Of a stretch of DNA of 64,000 nt, positions 25,067-33,709 are shown piece after piece. This DNA comes from HXMU1428-3 sp965215715 (GTDB lineage: Bacteria > Pseudomonadota > Alphaproteobacteria > Rhizobiales > HXMU1428-3), in contig OZ244129.1 in the NCBI GenBank assembly GCA_965215715.1, positions 372,001 through 436,000 of the forward strand, in the 5' to 3' direction. The notes below the pieces were generated by a model that was not told where the DNA came from, made no database searches, and worked only from the letters and a program-made list of their open reading frames with translations. Every line of letters starts with the position of its first letter. Position 1 is the first letter of the stretch. The translations under genes were made by a program, and so were the position numbers.

Positions 25067-26443
25067 TTATTTAATCGCTAATTGATCATTTGCCCACCAA
25101 GGGGAGGGATCAATGGGTGTGCTGTCTTTTCTAAATTCAATGTATAGCACAGGTTGATTGGTTTTTTTAGTCCCTTTTTGGTTAAGGGCTTGGTCTATCA
25201 TAGAGCCAATAGGCTCGCCTGCGAGAACAAATTGGCCGGTTTTAACATCAATTCGGTCCATACCGGCTAATAAAATATGGTACCCTCCGCCCGCGTTGAT
25301 GATGAGCAATTGGCCATAAGAGCGAAACTTTCCAGCATATGCGATCCAGCCATCAGACGGGGAGGTGATTTGGGCGTTGGGCCGTGTTTCTATACTGATG
25401 CCTTTGGAGCGATTGCCATATTTCATTTTTTCACCAAATGTGCGCAAAATGCGTCCTCGGGCAGGTAATGAAAGCGTGTGTTTAACTTTAGAAAATGGCA
25501 TGGCCGGTTCAATGCGGCCTGGGTTGGTAAAGGCAATGGTTTTCTTTTCATCTGGGCTTAGCTCAACGGAAACTTTTTTACCAATTCTTTGTTGGGCAAT
25601 TTTTTCATCTTCGATCAATTGTTTTTCATAGCCGCCAAGCTCCGTGCGCCGCTGTAAATCTTGGTCAACTTTTTTGATTAAGTCGCCAAGGCTGGCAACA
25701 GATTTTGAGTGTTCCTTGGCCCGGTCTTCAATTTGTTGTAATTCGCGATTGCTGTCCAGAATACGCTGCTTTTTTTCGGTGAGCAGTTCTTTTAAGCGTA
25801 TTCTATCTGTTTCCATTTCTGCATTTTGAATGCGCAAGCGTTCTGATTGTTGGGCAATGTCTTTTTTAAGAGTGACGATTTCACTGATTTTGGTTTTTAA
25901 GCTTTCGGCCTGGCGGTTTAATTTTGGCACAAGGTTGGACATCAACATGGCGCTGCGCACCATTTTTAAAGCGTCTTCTTTATGGGTTGCCATGATGGGT
26001 GGGGGGTTACGTCCCATACGCTGCAACAGGCCTAACATTTCTCCAATGGCAATGCGTCTTTTTTGTAATGACCCGCGCATGTTTTTTTCTTGAGCTTGCA
26101 TTGTTTTCAGGCGGGTCTCTAGGGTGTCTAGAGAGCTTTCGCTTTTTTGGATGCGCTTGGCGTAATCGATTAGCAATTTCGTTAAACGGGCGCGATCTTT
26201 ATCAAGAGCTGCCATTTGCCCTTTAACACCGGCCTTTTTGGATTTGATCTCTTCAAGCGCCTTTTTCTTTTCTTCAAGCTGTTTGCGAAATTGCTCGCGC
26301 TTTTCTTGTTCCGCTTTCACAGCTTCAGGGTTGTCAGCCTCTTGAGCCGTGACAAAGGAGGGGGGAAGAAAGAGCGCGGTCATGCTAATTAAATAAAGCG
26401 CTATGTATAAGCCGATTTTTTTCAAAGAGAGAGGAACCTTCAT
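25067..26443 (-). CDS. Murein hydrolase activator, EnvC-like (coiled coil plus degenerate LytM)
   Basis: About 458 residues: signal peptide (cleavage near VTAQEAD), a long coiled coil at about residues 35-290, then an M23/LytM domain at about residues 330-450. The zinc ligands of active M23 peptidases are missing: the usual HxGxD position reads SKGISIETR, and the second site reads GGGYHILLAGMD. This is the pattern of EnvC, which activates division amidases rather than cutting peptidoglycan itself. Located between rlmH and ctpA as in other Hyphomicrobiales. I use the ATG at 26443; a GTG two codons upstream is also possible. Confidence 0.88.
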   Translation of the reverse strand: MKVPLSLKKIGLYIALYLISMTALFLPPSFVTAQEADNPEAVKAEQEKREQFRKQLEEKKKALEEIKSKKAGVKGQMAALDKDRARLTKLLIDYAKRIQKSESSLDTLETRLKTMQAQEKNMRGSLQKRRIAIGEMLGLLQRMGRNPPPIMATHKEDALKMVRSAMLMSNLVPKLNRQAESLKTKISEIVTLKKDIAQQSERLRIQNAEMETDRIRLKELLTEKKQRILDSNRELQQIEDRAKEHSKSVASLGDLIKKVDQDLQRRTELGGYEKQLIEDEKIAQQRIGKKVSVELSPDEKKTIAFTNPGRIEPAMPFSKVKHTLSLPARGRILRTFGEKMKYGNRSKGISIETRPNAQITSPSDGWIAYAGKFRSYGQLLIINAGGGYHILLAGMDRIDVKTGQFVLAGEPIGSMIDQALNQKGTKKTNQPVLYIEFRKDSTPIDPSPWWANDQLAIK

Positions 26444-26621
26444 TAGCACAATCTATGTTACGAAAAATTGGTATTTATTGAGGCCACGTGATTCTCTAGC
26501 ATAGAATTGCGCTGAAATCACGGCGCAAATATCTATTCTGAGTGTTTTACCCAATAGAGGGACGTCTAATATACGGGATATAGCACTCTTACGGTGTGTT
26601 TTATGTAAAATCAGTGTGCGT

Positions 26622-27107
26622 TCATTCACGATGATAGGGGTGGTCAGCCCATATGGTCAGGGTACGGTAGAGTTGTTCCAATAAAAAAACACGGGCCAGG
26701 CCATGGGGCAGGGTTAGTTTTGATAAGGACAGGGTTGTCTGGGCTTTTTTTAGCTGCTGTCTGTCGTGCCCGTCCGGGCCCCCAATGATAAAACTTATGT
26801 GCTGGGTTCCCTCATTCTGAATGGTTTTTATTTTATCAGCAAATTTGGTGCTGGTTAATTCGCTTCCCCGTTCATCTAAAAAGATAAGATGGGCTTGATC
26901 GTTGGCTTGTGAGAGCAGCTTGGATGTTTCTTCTTGTTGGCGTTTTTGTGCACTGCTTTGTTTGGATTCGTTAATCTCTTTGACTATGCAGGTTTTTATC
27001 CCTTGCGCTGGACCAGCTTTTTGAAGGCGCTGCAAATAGCGTTGTTGCAAGGTTTGTTCTGCGTCTTGCTTAAGCCGCCCAACGGTTAGGATTTCTATAT
27101 GAAGCAT
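26622..27107 (-). CDS. rlmH: 23S rRNA (pseudouridine1915-N3)-methyltransferase
   Basis: SPOUT-class methyltransferase modifying the helix 69 pseudouridine of 23S rRNA. The trefoil-knot blocks are visible: HLIFLDERGSELTSTKFA, ISFIIGGPDGHD and the C-terminal LTLPHGLARVFLLEQLYR then YHRE. Length 161 residues is normal. It follows rsfS by 35 bases, consistent with an operon. Confidence 0.95.
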   Translation of the reverse strand: MLHIEILTVGRLKQDAEQTLQQRYLQRLQKAGPAQGIKTCIVKEINESKQSSAQKRQQEETSKLLSQANDQAHLIFLDERGSELTSTKFADKIKTIQNEGTQHISFIIGGPDGHDRQQLKKAQTTLSLSKLTLPHGLARVFLLEQLYRTLTIWADHPYHRE

Positions 27108-27142
27108 GGGGTTAGAGCCTCACAGCCACAAGCTTTTGAGGC

Positions 27143-27523
27143 TTATTGGGTGCTTTGGTCCTCTGGGCGTTCGGCCAACCACATTTTTTCAATATTATAA
27201 AATTCGCGCACTTCAGGGCGGAAAACGTGGATGATGATGTTGCCCGCATCAATGAGCACCCAGTCACAATTGTCTTGTCCCTCAATGCGTGCGCGGCCAT
27301 GGCCTTGCTCTTTTAAGGTCCGTGAGAGTTGGTCCGCAATGGCGCCAACATGACGGTTTGAGCGACCGGAGGCCACAACCATATAGTCACCTATGGAAGA
27401 TTTGCCCTCCAAATCAATGGTGGTGATGTCTTGGGCTTTGGCATCTTCAAGGGTTTGAATGGTTAGGTCGAGTTGGGCCTGAGAACTGGTTTCAGTTGCC
27501 GCGATGGATGATGCAGAGCTCAT
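27143..27523 (-). CDS. rsfS: Ribosomal silencing factor RsfS
   Basis: Binds L14 on the 50S subunit and blocks joining with 30S during starvation. Family landmarks: DITTIDLEGKSSIGDYMVVA, SGRSNRHVGAIADQLSRTLK, DWVLIDAGNIIIHVF and REFYNIEKMW. I prefer the ATG at 27523 (MSSASS), which has GAGG upstream; an ATG at 27553 adds ten residues. The ~20 N-terminal residues are Ser/Thr/Ala-rich. Part of nadD-rsfS-rlmH. Confidence 0.93.
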   Translation of the reverse strand: MSSASSIAATETSSQAQLDLTIQTLEDAKAQDITTIDLEGKSSIGDYMVVASGRSNRHVGAIADQLSRTLKEQGHGRARIEGQDNCDWVLIDAGNIIIHVFRPEVREFYNIEKMWLAERPEDQSTQ

Positions 27524-27553
27524 AGTGACTGCATCCTCATTTTGTGTGTGCAT

Positions 27554-27856
27554 TGGTGTTGGATAGCCTTTTTATGGTGATGAAATGAATGAATGGATGT
27601 TTCCAAAGTTATGTGTGAGCGTTTGGGCAAGGCCAAAGGGCTTGTTGTTTTCAAGCGGGTTTCCTGTTCGCACACGGGCGCGCTAAAGTTCCTTAGCGGT
27701 TCGTTTTTCAGCAAACAATTTACATTGTTTTCTAAATCACTAAAAACGTGCAAGTTGGGTTGTTCTCCACCTGTAAAAGGGCCCTTAGCAAACGTAATTG
27801 TCAAACCTTTGGGTCCATTTTCATTATTTACATAGGTTCATTTTAATAGAGTTGGC
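27554..27856. other. nadD-rsfS intergenic region
   Basis: 303 bases with one small perfect hairpin, AAACAAT-TTAC-ATTGTTT near 27713. Otherwise I see nothing. A promoter for rsfS-rlmH may be present. Confidence 0.4.
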
Positions 27857-28516
27857 TTATGACTTCAAGTTTTTCTCTGAGCGGCGCAATTGGGTTGAGG
27901 AAAGGGGAGATAGCTTATGGGTCAGGTAGCTCCATGCAGGGGCTGATTTGGTGGGCAAACCTTTGGCAGCAAATTGGTTAACTTGATATTGTTTAAATTT
28001 ATGGGCTGCCGGGCTGGCCATGGCTTTTAGGTGATAGCCTGGCCGGTCAAACACCGCGATGGGCATGGTATGGAAAATATCTTGCCAATGTTGCCAGGTG
28101 TGAAAGGTGGCCAAATTATCAGCGCCCATTAACCATACAAAATGCACCCCCTTATAGCGCCGTTTTAAAAACTTTAGCGTCTGGGCTGTGTAATTTGTGG
28201 GCAGGGACGCTTCAAAACCAGTGATTGCGATATGTTTGTGTTCGCTGATTAGTTTGGCTTGCTCGATACGGGCTGAAAGGTCTGCCAAATTATCATGTGA
28301 TTTAATTGGGTTGCCAGGAGAGACAAGCCACCAGACCCGGTCCAAATTAAGGTGTTTTAGCGCCATTTCACTGATCAGGCGGTGCCCGGCATGGGGCGGG
28401 TTAAATGAGCCGCCTAAAAGCCCTATGCGTGTGCCGGGGGGGGCAAGGGGGGGCTGGACATTTAAACCGCCAAAATTTTGGGGCAAAGTTTGCGGGCTTG
28501 TCTTTTGCGGGTTCAA
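27857..28516 (-). CDS. nadD: Nicotinate-nucleotide adenylyltransferase
   Basis: Makes deamido-NAD from nicotinate mononucleotide and ATP. The nucleotidyltransferase motif GLLGGSFNPPHAGH (with the HxGH signature) is at about residues 33-46; VSPGNPIKS and FVWLMGADNLATFHTWQHW are typical. A 30-residue Pro/Gln-rich extension precedes the domain, and the first codon is TTG with a poor ribosome-binding site, so the start is uncertain. It lies 32 bases downstream of proA. Confidence 0.93.
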   Translation of the reverse strand: MNPQKTSPQTLPQNFGGLNVQPPLAPPGTRIGLLGGSFNPPHAGHRLISEMALKHLNLDRVWWLVSPGNPIKSHDNLADLSARIEQAKLISEHKHIAITGFEASLPTNYTAQTLKFLKRRYKGVHFVWLMGADNLATFHTWQHWQDIFHTMPIAVFDRPGYHLKAMASPAAHKFKQYQVNQFAAKGLPTKSAPAWSYLTHKLSPLSSTQLRRSEKNLKS

Positions 28517-28548
28517 GGGGGCTTTACTTTCTTGGATCTAGCTGACGT

Positions 28549-29838
28549 TTACGCTGGGCGGGTTTGGCCTTGGCCATGGACCACATATTTAAAGCTGGTC
28601 AGTTGCTCAACGCCAACCGGGCCGCGCGCATGCATTTTTCCTGTGGCTATGCCAATTTCTGCCCCCATGCCAAATTCACCCCCATCAGCAAATTGGGTCG
28701 AGGCGTTGTGCATGATAATGGCGCTGTCGATCTGGTTAATAAAGGCCTCAACGGCTTGGGGATCCTCAGCAATGATTGCCTCGGTATGGTTTGAGCTATG
28801 GGCGTTTATGTGCTCTATTGCGCCAGCGCTGCCTGCAACCTGTTTGGCTGAAATGATGTTGGTTAGATATTCTGTGTCCCAATCACAGTCACTTGCTGGT
28901 TCTATTTGTTGGCTCAACTGGCTCAGAGCTTCATCGCCTTTAATCTGGCAGTCAGCTTGTAGCAAGGCTTCCAGAATGGCGCGTTTGGTGTCTTGGGCTA
29001 ATGCTTCATCAAGCAATAAAGTTTCAGCCGCGCCGCAAATGCCGGTGCGGCGCATTTTTGCATTGACCACCACATCAACCGCCATGTCTTTGTCCGCTGA
29101 GCTGTCAACATAAACGTGGCAAATGCCTTCTAAATGGCTAAAGACGGGAACGCGTGCTTCATCTTGCACACGGGCCACCAAACTTTTGCCCCCGCGCGGT
29201 ACAATCACGTCAACGGTTTGGTTCAGGCCTTTCAGCATTTGGCCAACGGCTGCTCTATCTGTTGTGGGCACCAGCTGAATGGCTGCCTCTGGCAGGCGTG
29301 CGCTTTGCAAGCCTTTTACAAGGGCCTGGTGAATGGCAGAGGATGAATAAAAACTGTCTGATCCGCCGCGCAGGATGGCGGCGTTGCCCGCTTTCAGACA
29401 CAGGCCGCCAGCATCAGCTGTGACATTGGGGCGGCTTTCATAAATGATGCCGATGACGCCCAAAGGGGTTTGCACGCGTGAAATTTCCAGCCCGTTGGGG
29501 CGCTCCCATTGGGCGGTGACTTTGCCAACTGGGTCTTCAAGGGCGGCAATGGCTTTTAGGCCTTCAGCAATGGCATGAACGCGTTGTTCTGTTAAGGCTA
29601 AGCGATCAATAAAGGCATCATCTTTGCCGGCTTGCTTGGCCGCGCTAATGTCTTTTTCATTGGCGGCTAAAATTTGATCTGTGGTTTCGATGATGTTGTC
29701 TGCCATGGCCAGCAGAGCTTGGTTCTTTTGCTGGGTGGTTGCAACAGCCAGCGTTCTGGCAGCGGCTTTTGCCTCTTGGCCAATGGTGGCCATGATCTGT
29801 TCTACGGACAGCCCATTGCTGTTTAAAGGCGCGTTCAT
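28549..29838 (-). CDS. proA: Gamma-glutamyl phosphate reductase
   Basis: NADPH-dependent reduction of gamma-glutamyl phosphate to glutamate-5-semialdehyde in proline synthesis. The aldehyde-dehydrogenase-like catalytic Cys is in the block MRRTGICGAAETLLLD (about residue 262-275); LGVIGIIYESRPNVTADA and VDVIVPRGGKSLV are family signatures. Length 429 residues is normal. Overlaps the proB stop by four bases (ATGA), so the two are translationally coupled. Confidence 0.96.
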   Translation of the reverse strand: MNAPLNSNGLSVEQIMATIGQEAKAAARTLAVATTQQKNQALLAMADNIIETTDQILAANEKDISAAKQAGKDDAFIDRLALTEQRVHAIAEGLKAIAALEDPVGKVTAQWERPNGLEISRVQTPLGVIGIIYESRPNVTADAGGLCLKAGNAAILRGGSDSFYSSSAIHQALVKGLQSARLPEAAIQLVPTTDRAAVGQMLKGLNQTVDVIVPRGGKSLVARVQDEARVPVFSHLEGICHVYVDSSADKDMAVDVVVNAKMRRTGICGAAETLLLDEALAQDTKRAILEALLQADCQIKGDEALSQLSQQIEPASDCDWDTEYLTNIISAKQVAGSAGAIEHINAHSSNHTEAIIAEDPQAVEAFINQIDSAIIMHNASTQFADGGEFGMGAEIGIATGKMHARGPVGVEQLTSFKYVVHGQGQTRPA

Positions 29839-30965
29839 TCCGTCTTTTCCTTTGTATAAGCCATGTTATCTCTATGGACCAATTCTGAGCGCCCAGAATA
29901 ACCTAAAATGGTTTCAATTTCTGCGCTTTGCTTGCCAATGATCTGAAGGGCATCTTCAGAGGCATAAGAGGATAGCCCTTGGCCCAGTTCTTTGCCCTCT
30001 TGGGTGGTGATTGAAATCACATCGCCGCGATTGAACGTGCCTTCAATGGCGGTCACACCGGCGGGCAGCAAGCTATTACCTTCATATAAGGCTTTTTGTG
30101 CTCCCTTATCAATGGTGATTTTACCCTTAATTTCAAGAGCCCCGGCAATCCAAGATTTGCGGGCTTGCATTTTATCTGCGCTGGACAGAAACCAGGTGGC
30201 TTTGGCTTCATGCAAAAAGGCCGTGATCGGGTTGGCCCCTTGGCCTGACGTGATGACCATGTGACACCCGGCAGCATTGGCAATTTTGGCAGCCATAAGT
30301 TTTGTCACCATGCCGCCAGAGGAAAAACTTGAGCCGGTGCCCCCAGCCATTGCCTCAATTTCTGGTGTGATTTGGGTGATTTCTTTGATGTGCTCAGCGG
30401 TCTCGTCTTGTTGAGGTGGGGCGGTGTAGAGCCCATCAATATCAGACAAGATGATCAAAACATCTGCCTCCAGCATGGAGGCGACGCGGGCGGCCAGGCG
30501 GTCATTGTCGCCATAGCGTAATTCATTGGTTGCGATGGTGTCGTTTTCATTCACCACTGGTACGGCTGAGAATTGCAGCAACGTGTTGATGGTGTCTCTG
30601 GCGTTCAGATAACGGCGGCGGTCTTCTGTGTCATCTGGGGTTAAGAGAATTTGGGCGGTGGCGATTTGTTTGGATTTAAAAAGAGCCTTAAACGCCGCGT
30701 TTAAAGAAATTTGGCCAATGGCTGCGGCGGCCTGGGCCTCGTTTAATGCCAGTTTTTTTGTGCCAAGGGCAAGTTCTTGGCGGCCAAGGGCGATGGCGCC
30801 TGAGGCGACGAGGATTACTTCTTTGCCTTCTTGTTTCAGGGTGGCGATATCTTCAGCTAACGATAGCAACCACTCTGTTCGCAAGCATCCCCTTTGCTCG
30901 TCAACCAACAGGCTGGAGCCAACTTTAATGACGATGCGGTTTGCGGTTTGCCATTCTGGGCGCAT
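29835..30965 (-). CDS. proB: Glutamate 5-kinase
   Basis: ATP-dependent phosphorylation of glutamate, first and feedback-regulated step of proline synthesis. Amino-acid kinase domain: IVIKVGSSLL at the N-terminus, ILLTPDDTEDRRRYLNARDT, VPVVNENDTIAT, ILSDIDGLYT. A C-terminal PUA domain occupies about residues 280-370. Length 376 residues. Lies 26 bases downstream of obgE and overlaps proA. Confidence 0.96.
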   Translation of the reverse strand: MRPEWQTANRIVIKVGSSLLVDEQRGCLRTEWLLSLAEDIATLKQEGKEVILVASGAIALGRQELALGTKKLALNEAQAAAAIGQISLNAAFKALFKSKQIATAQILLTPDDTEDRRRYLNARDTINTLLQFSAVPVVNENDTIATNELRYGDNDRLAARVASMLEADVLIILSDIDGLYTAPPQQDETAEHIKEITQITPEIEAMAGGTGSSFSSGGMVTKLMAAKIANAAGCHMVITSGQGANPITAFLHEAKATWFLSSADKMQARKSWIAGALEIKGKITIDKGAQKALYEGNSLLPAGVTAIEGTFNRGDVISITTQEGKELGQGLSSYASEDALQIIGKQSAEIETILGYSGRSELVHRDNMAYTKEKTE

Positions 30966-30991
30966 GGATAAGGGGTCCGTTGTTTCTTTGC

Positions 30992-32029
30992 TTAAGGTTG
31001 CCAGGCCGCCGGTTCTTGTTGCGCGACCTTTTGTTGTTGGCGGTTGTTTTTTACCGTACTGGCGAGTGCTAATAAAGTGTGTTGTAAATTTAATTGGGAG
31101 ACGGCGGACAGAACAATCACATCTTTGCCTAAAGCTTGGCTAAGGTTTTGAGCTTTGTTTTCCGCCTCTTGTTTTTCCAGGGCATCGCATTTGGAAAGGG
31201 CGATGAGTTCTTGTTTGTCTTCCAACCCATTGCCATAAGCATCCAGTTCGGCGCGGACCGTGTTATAATCTGCCAATGGGTCCTCGCTTGTGGCGTCTAT
31301 GAGGTGGAGGACAATTTCGCAGCGCTCAATATGGCCCAAAAACCGGTCGCCAATGCCTGCCCCTTCATGGGCCCCTTCTATTAGGCCAGGAATGTCAGCC
31401 AGGACAAAATCCATGTCGCCGGCTTTGACGACGCCCAGATTCGGGTGCAGGGTTGTAAATGGGTAGTCAGCAATTTTCGGTTTTGCCGCTGTCACGCTGG
31501 CCAGGAAGGTTGACTTGCCTGCATTGGGCAGGCCAACGAGGCCGGCATCTGCGATTAATTTTAGGCGCAGCCAAACGGTTTGCTCTTGGCCGGGCTCTCC
31601 CGGGTTGGCATTGCGCGGGGATTGGTTGGTTGAGCTTTTAAAGTGGGCGTTACCAAAGCCGCCATTGCCGCCCTTGGCCAAAACGGTTCGATCACCGGGT
31701 TTGGTTAAATCGGCTAAAACGGTTTCGTTGTCTTCATCAAGGATTTGTGTGCCTGGCGGCACTTTTAAGACAATGTCTTTGCCATTGGAGCCGGTGCAAT
31801 CTTTGCCCATGCCATGCTCGCCATTGCCAGCTTTGTAATGTTGTTGGAAGCGAAAATCGATCAAGGTGTTGAGATTGTCAACGCACAGGGCAATAACATC
31901 GCCGCCGCGCCCGCCATCTCCGCCGTTGGGGCCACCATATTCAATATATTTTTCACGCCGAAACGAAACGCAGCCATTGCCACCGCTGCCAGATTTTATG
32001 TAAACGCGTGCTTGATCTAAAAATTTCAT
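30992..32029 (-). CDS. obgE: Obg-family GTPase
   Basis: Ribosome-associated GTPase for 50S assembly and stress control. The glycine-rich Obg fold is at residues 1-158 (KFLDQARVYIKSGSGGNGCV, GGNGGFGNAHFKSSTNQSPR), followed by the G domain with G1 GLPNAGKST (about residue 167), DIPGLIEGA and SKCD. Length 345 residues matches alphaproteobacterial CgtA. First gene of obgE-proB-proA-nadD on this strand. Confidence 0.97.
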   Translation of the reverse strand: MKFLDQARVYIKSGSGGNGCVSFRREKYIEYGGPNGGDGGRGGDVIALCVDNLNTLIDFRFQQHYKAGNGEHGMGKDCTGSNGKDIVLKVPPGTQILDEDNETVLADLTKPGDRTVLAKGGNGGFGNAHFKSSTNQSPRNANPGEPGQEQTVWLRLKLIADAGLVGLPNAGKSTFLASVTAAKPKIADYPFTTLHPNLGVVKAGDMDFVLADIPGLIEGAHEGAGIGDRFLGHIERCEIVLHLIDATSEDPLADYNTVRAELDAYGNGLEDKQELIALSKCDALEKQEAENKAQNLSQALGKDVIVLSAVSQLNLQHTLLALASTVKNNRQQQKVAQQEPAAWQP

Positions 32030-32147
32030 AATAGGTGATTGATATAGCGTCCCAGCTTCTTTGTGAAGGATAAATAATCTGATTTTTTATATAGCTCTTT
32101 GGAGACTTAAGGAACAGGCTAGGCTGTTTCATCGTTCTGAAAAAACT

Positions 32148-32678
32148 TTACCCAGTCATCTGCTCAAAGGCTTGACGGGTTAGTTTGCAGCGCTGGGCCG
32201 GGACTGAGCAGCCGCGGGCAACCGAAGAGCATTGAATGATATCGACAGGCTGAAAGCCAAGTTTGTCCAATAAGCGCTTTGAGCGTTCATTTTCAGTGTA
32301 ATAGTTTGCGTGAAAATATTTAAAAGGTTCTGAGGCAAAGCCATGGGCTATGATTTGCCATGCTGCTCTTGCGGCCAGGCCGCGCCCCCAATAGGGTTTG
32401 CCCAGCCAATAGCCGAGCTCTCCATGAGAAAGGGATGTGCGGCTATAGCCTACGACACCGGCAAAATGACCATCAGCCTCAATGGCCCAGGCATCTTCAC
32501 GCCGGTTTTGTTCAATTTCATTGATCCAATTTTCAGCATGGCGTGGTTCATATGGGTAGGGCAGACGTGAGAGCATAGAGACAACTTCCCAATCATTGAC
32601 CAGCTCGACGATCATAGGAACGTCAAACAGGCTGATGGGCCGTATCCTTAAGCTATCTTCTTGTGCACGCTGCATCAT
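32148..32678 (-). CDS. GNAT family N-acetyltransferase (RimJ/RimL-like)
   Basis: A 176-residue acetyltransferase. Acetyl-CoA-binding region GYWLGKPYWGRGLAARAAWQ (about residues 90-110) has the Q/RxxGxG/A pattern, and FHANYYTENERSKRLLDKLG follows as in RimJ/RimL-type enzymes. Substrate unknown: a protein N-terminus is possible, but an amine or antibiotic cannot be excluded. It is located between the rplU-rpmA terminator and obgE, a position where Hyphomicrobiales often carry a GNAT gene. Confidence 0.85.
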   Translation of the reverse strand: MMQRAQEDSLRIRPISLFDVPMIVELVNDWEVVSMLSRLPYPYEPRHAENWINEIEQNRREDAWAIEADGHFAGVVGYSRTSLSHGELGYWLGKPYWGRGLAARAAWQIIAHGFASEPFKYFHANYYTENERSKRLLDKLGFQPVDIIQCSSVARGCSVPAQRCKLTRQAFEQMTG

Positions 32679-32778
32679 GGCTGTTTACAAACTCACGTTT
32701 GCTCTCATTTTTAGCGTTCCTTTTTCCTAAAACCGTTACACAGTTTTAGTCGGATTTAGGTGGAACGCTCTCAATCAC

Positions 32779-32806
32779 AAAAAAAGGAGACCATCAGCCT
32801 CCTTTA
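32779..32806 (-). terminator. Intrinsic terminator of rplU-rpmA
   Basis: Read on the minus strand: AAAGGAG, nine-base loop, CTCCTTT, then further T residues (down to about 32779). It lies about 40 bases after the rpmA stop. Confidence 0.8.
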
Positions 32807-32847
32807 TTGAATCAACGTAAAAATAAAAGTGAGTCGCGCAAAGTGAC

Positions 32848-33105
32848 TTATTTGCCTTCATCAACAGAAACGAACACTTTTCCGTTGTGACGGGTACGGA
32901 AAGACACGTTTCCTTCGCGAATTGCGAAAATTGTGTGGTCTTTGCCCATGCCAACGCCTTCACCTGGGTGCCATTTTGTGCCCCGTTGACGGATAATGAT
33001 GTTTCCAGGGATCACTTGCTCCCCGCCATATTTCTTCACACCAAGGCGGCGTCCGGCTGAATCGCGCCCGTTTCTGGATGAACCGCCTGCTTTCTTATGT
33101 GCCAT
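32848..33105 (-). CDS. rpmA: 50S ribosomal protein L27
   Basis: An 85-residue ribosomal protein near the peptidyl-transferase centre. MAHKKAGGSSRNGRDSAGRR at the N-terminus and LGVKKYGGEQVIPGNIIIRQ are fully typical. There is no Firmicutes-type cleaved N-terminal extension. 58 bases downstream of rplU. Confidence 0.98.
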   Translation of the reverse strand: MAHKKAGGSSRNGRDSAGRRLGVKKYGGEQVIPGNIIIRQRGTKWHPGEGVGMGKDHTIFAIREGNVSFRTRHNGKVFVSVDEGK

Positions 33106-33163
33106 TGTCTATATTCCTTCGTAAAAAACTTTAAAAGTTTGAACCGTTTGCGTTTTCAATCTG

Positions 33164-33475
33164 TTACTTTTTAATATCAGTAATGCGCACAACGGTTTGA
33201 TGTTGGCGATGGCCTTTTTTGCGCCGATAATTGTGGCGACGTTTCTTTTTGAAAACGATAATCTTGGCCGCTCTTGTTTGGTCAACCACTTCTGCTGTTA
33301 CCACAGCGCCGTCTAGAAGCGGGGTGCCTACAGCTGTGTCACCTGCACCGCCAACCATTAAAACTTCTTTGAATTCAACCTTATCGCCAGCTTTACCATC
33401 AAGCTTTTCGATTTTTAAGACATCATCTTTGGCAACACGATATTGTTTGCCGCCGGTTTTAATCACCGCATACAT
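33164..33475 (-). CDS. rplU: 50S ribosomal protein L21
   Basis: A 103-residue protein of the large subunit. MYAVIKTGGKQYRVAKDDVL and the basic KKKRRHNYRRKKGHRQHQT segment are diagnostic. First gene of rplU-rpmA, with a strong sigma70-like promoter about 160 bases upstream. Confidence 0.98.
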   Translation of the reverse strand: MYAVIKTGGKQYRVAKDDVLKIEKLDGKAGDKVEFKEVLMVGGAGDTAVGTPLLDGAVVTAEVVDQTRAAKIIVFKKKRRHNYRRKKGHRQHQTVVRITDIKK

Positions 33476-33640
33476 TGGTTTTTACCTTTATGTTTTCGCG
33501 TCTTGTGGTGTTGCGCGCTGGGTTAACCCCTTGTTTGCGCAAGCTTTTGTCTTATTATAGAGAAACAGCTAATTGCTGATTTGAACCTCAGACAGCGGTT
33601 TAGTCTGGAACGCGCAAATCGCGCACCATGAAAAAAAGCG

Positions 33641-33668
33641 ACTATATTCAAAACTCATTCTGTGTCAA
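33641..33668 (-). promoter_or_regulatory. Strong sigma70-type promoter for rplU-rpmA
   Basis: On the minus strand TTGACA (33668-33663), 16 bases, then TATAGT (33646-33641). The -35 is a perfect consensus and the -10 has one change. Predicted transcription would begin near 33634, leaving a leader of about 158 bases before rplU. Confidence 0.75.
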
Positions 33669-33709
33669 TAAGAATTTGGCTAAATCTCAGCAGGGGTAAA
33701 GGGTGATTT

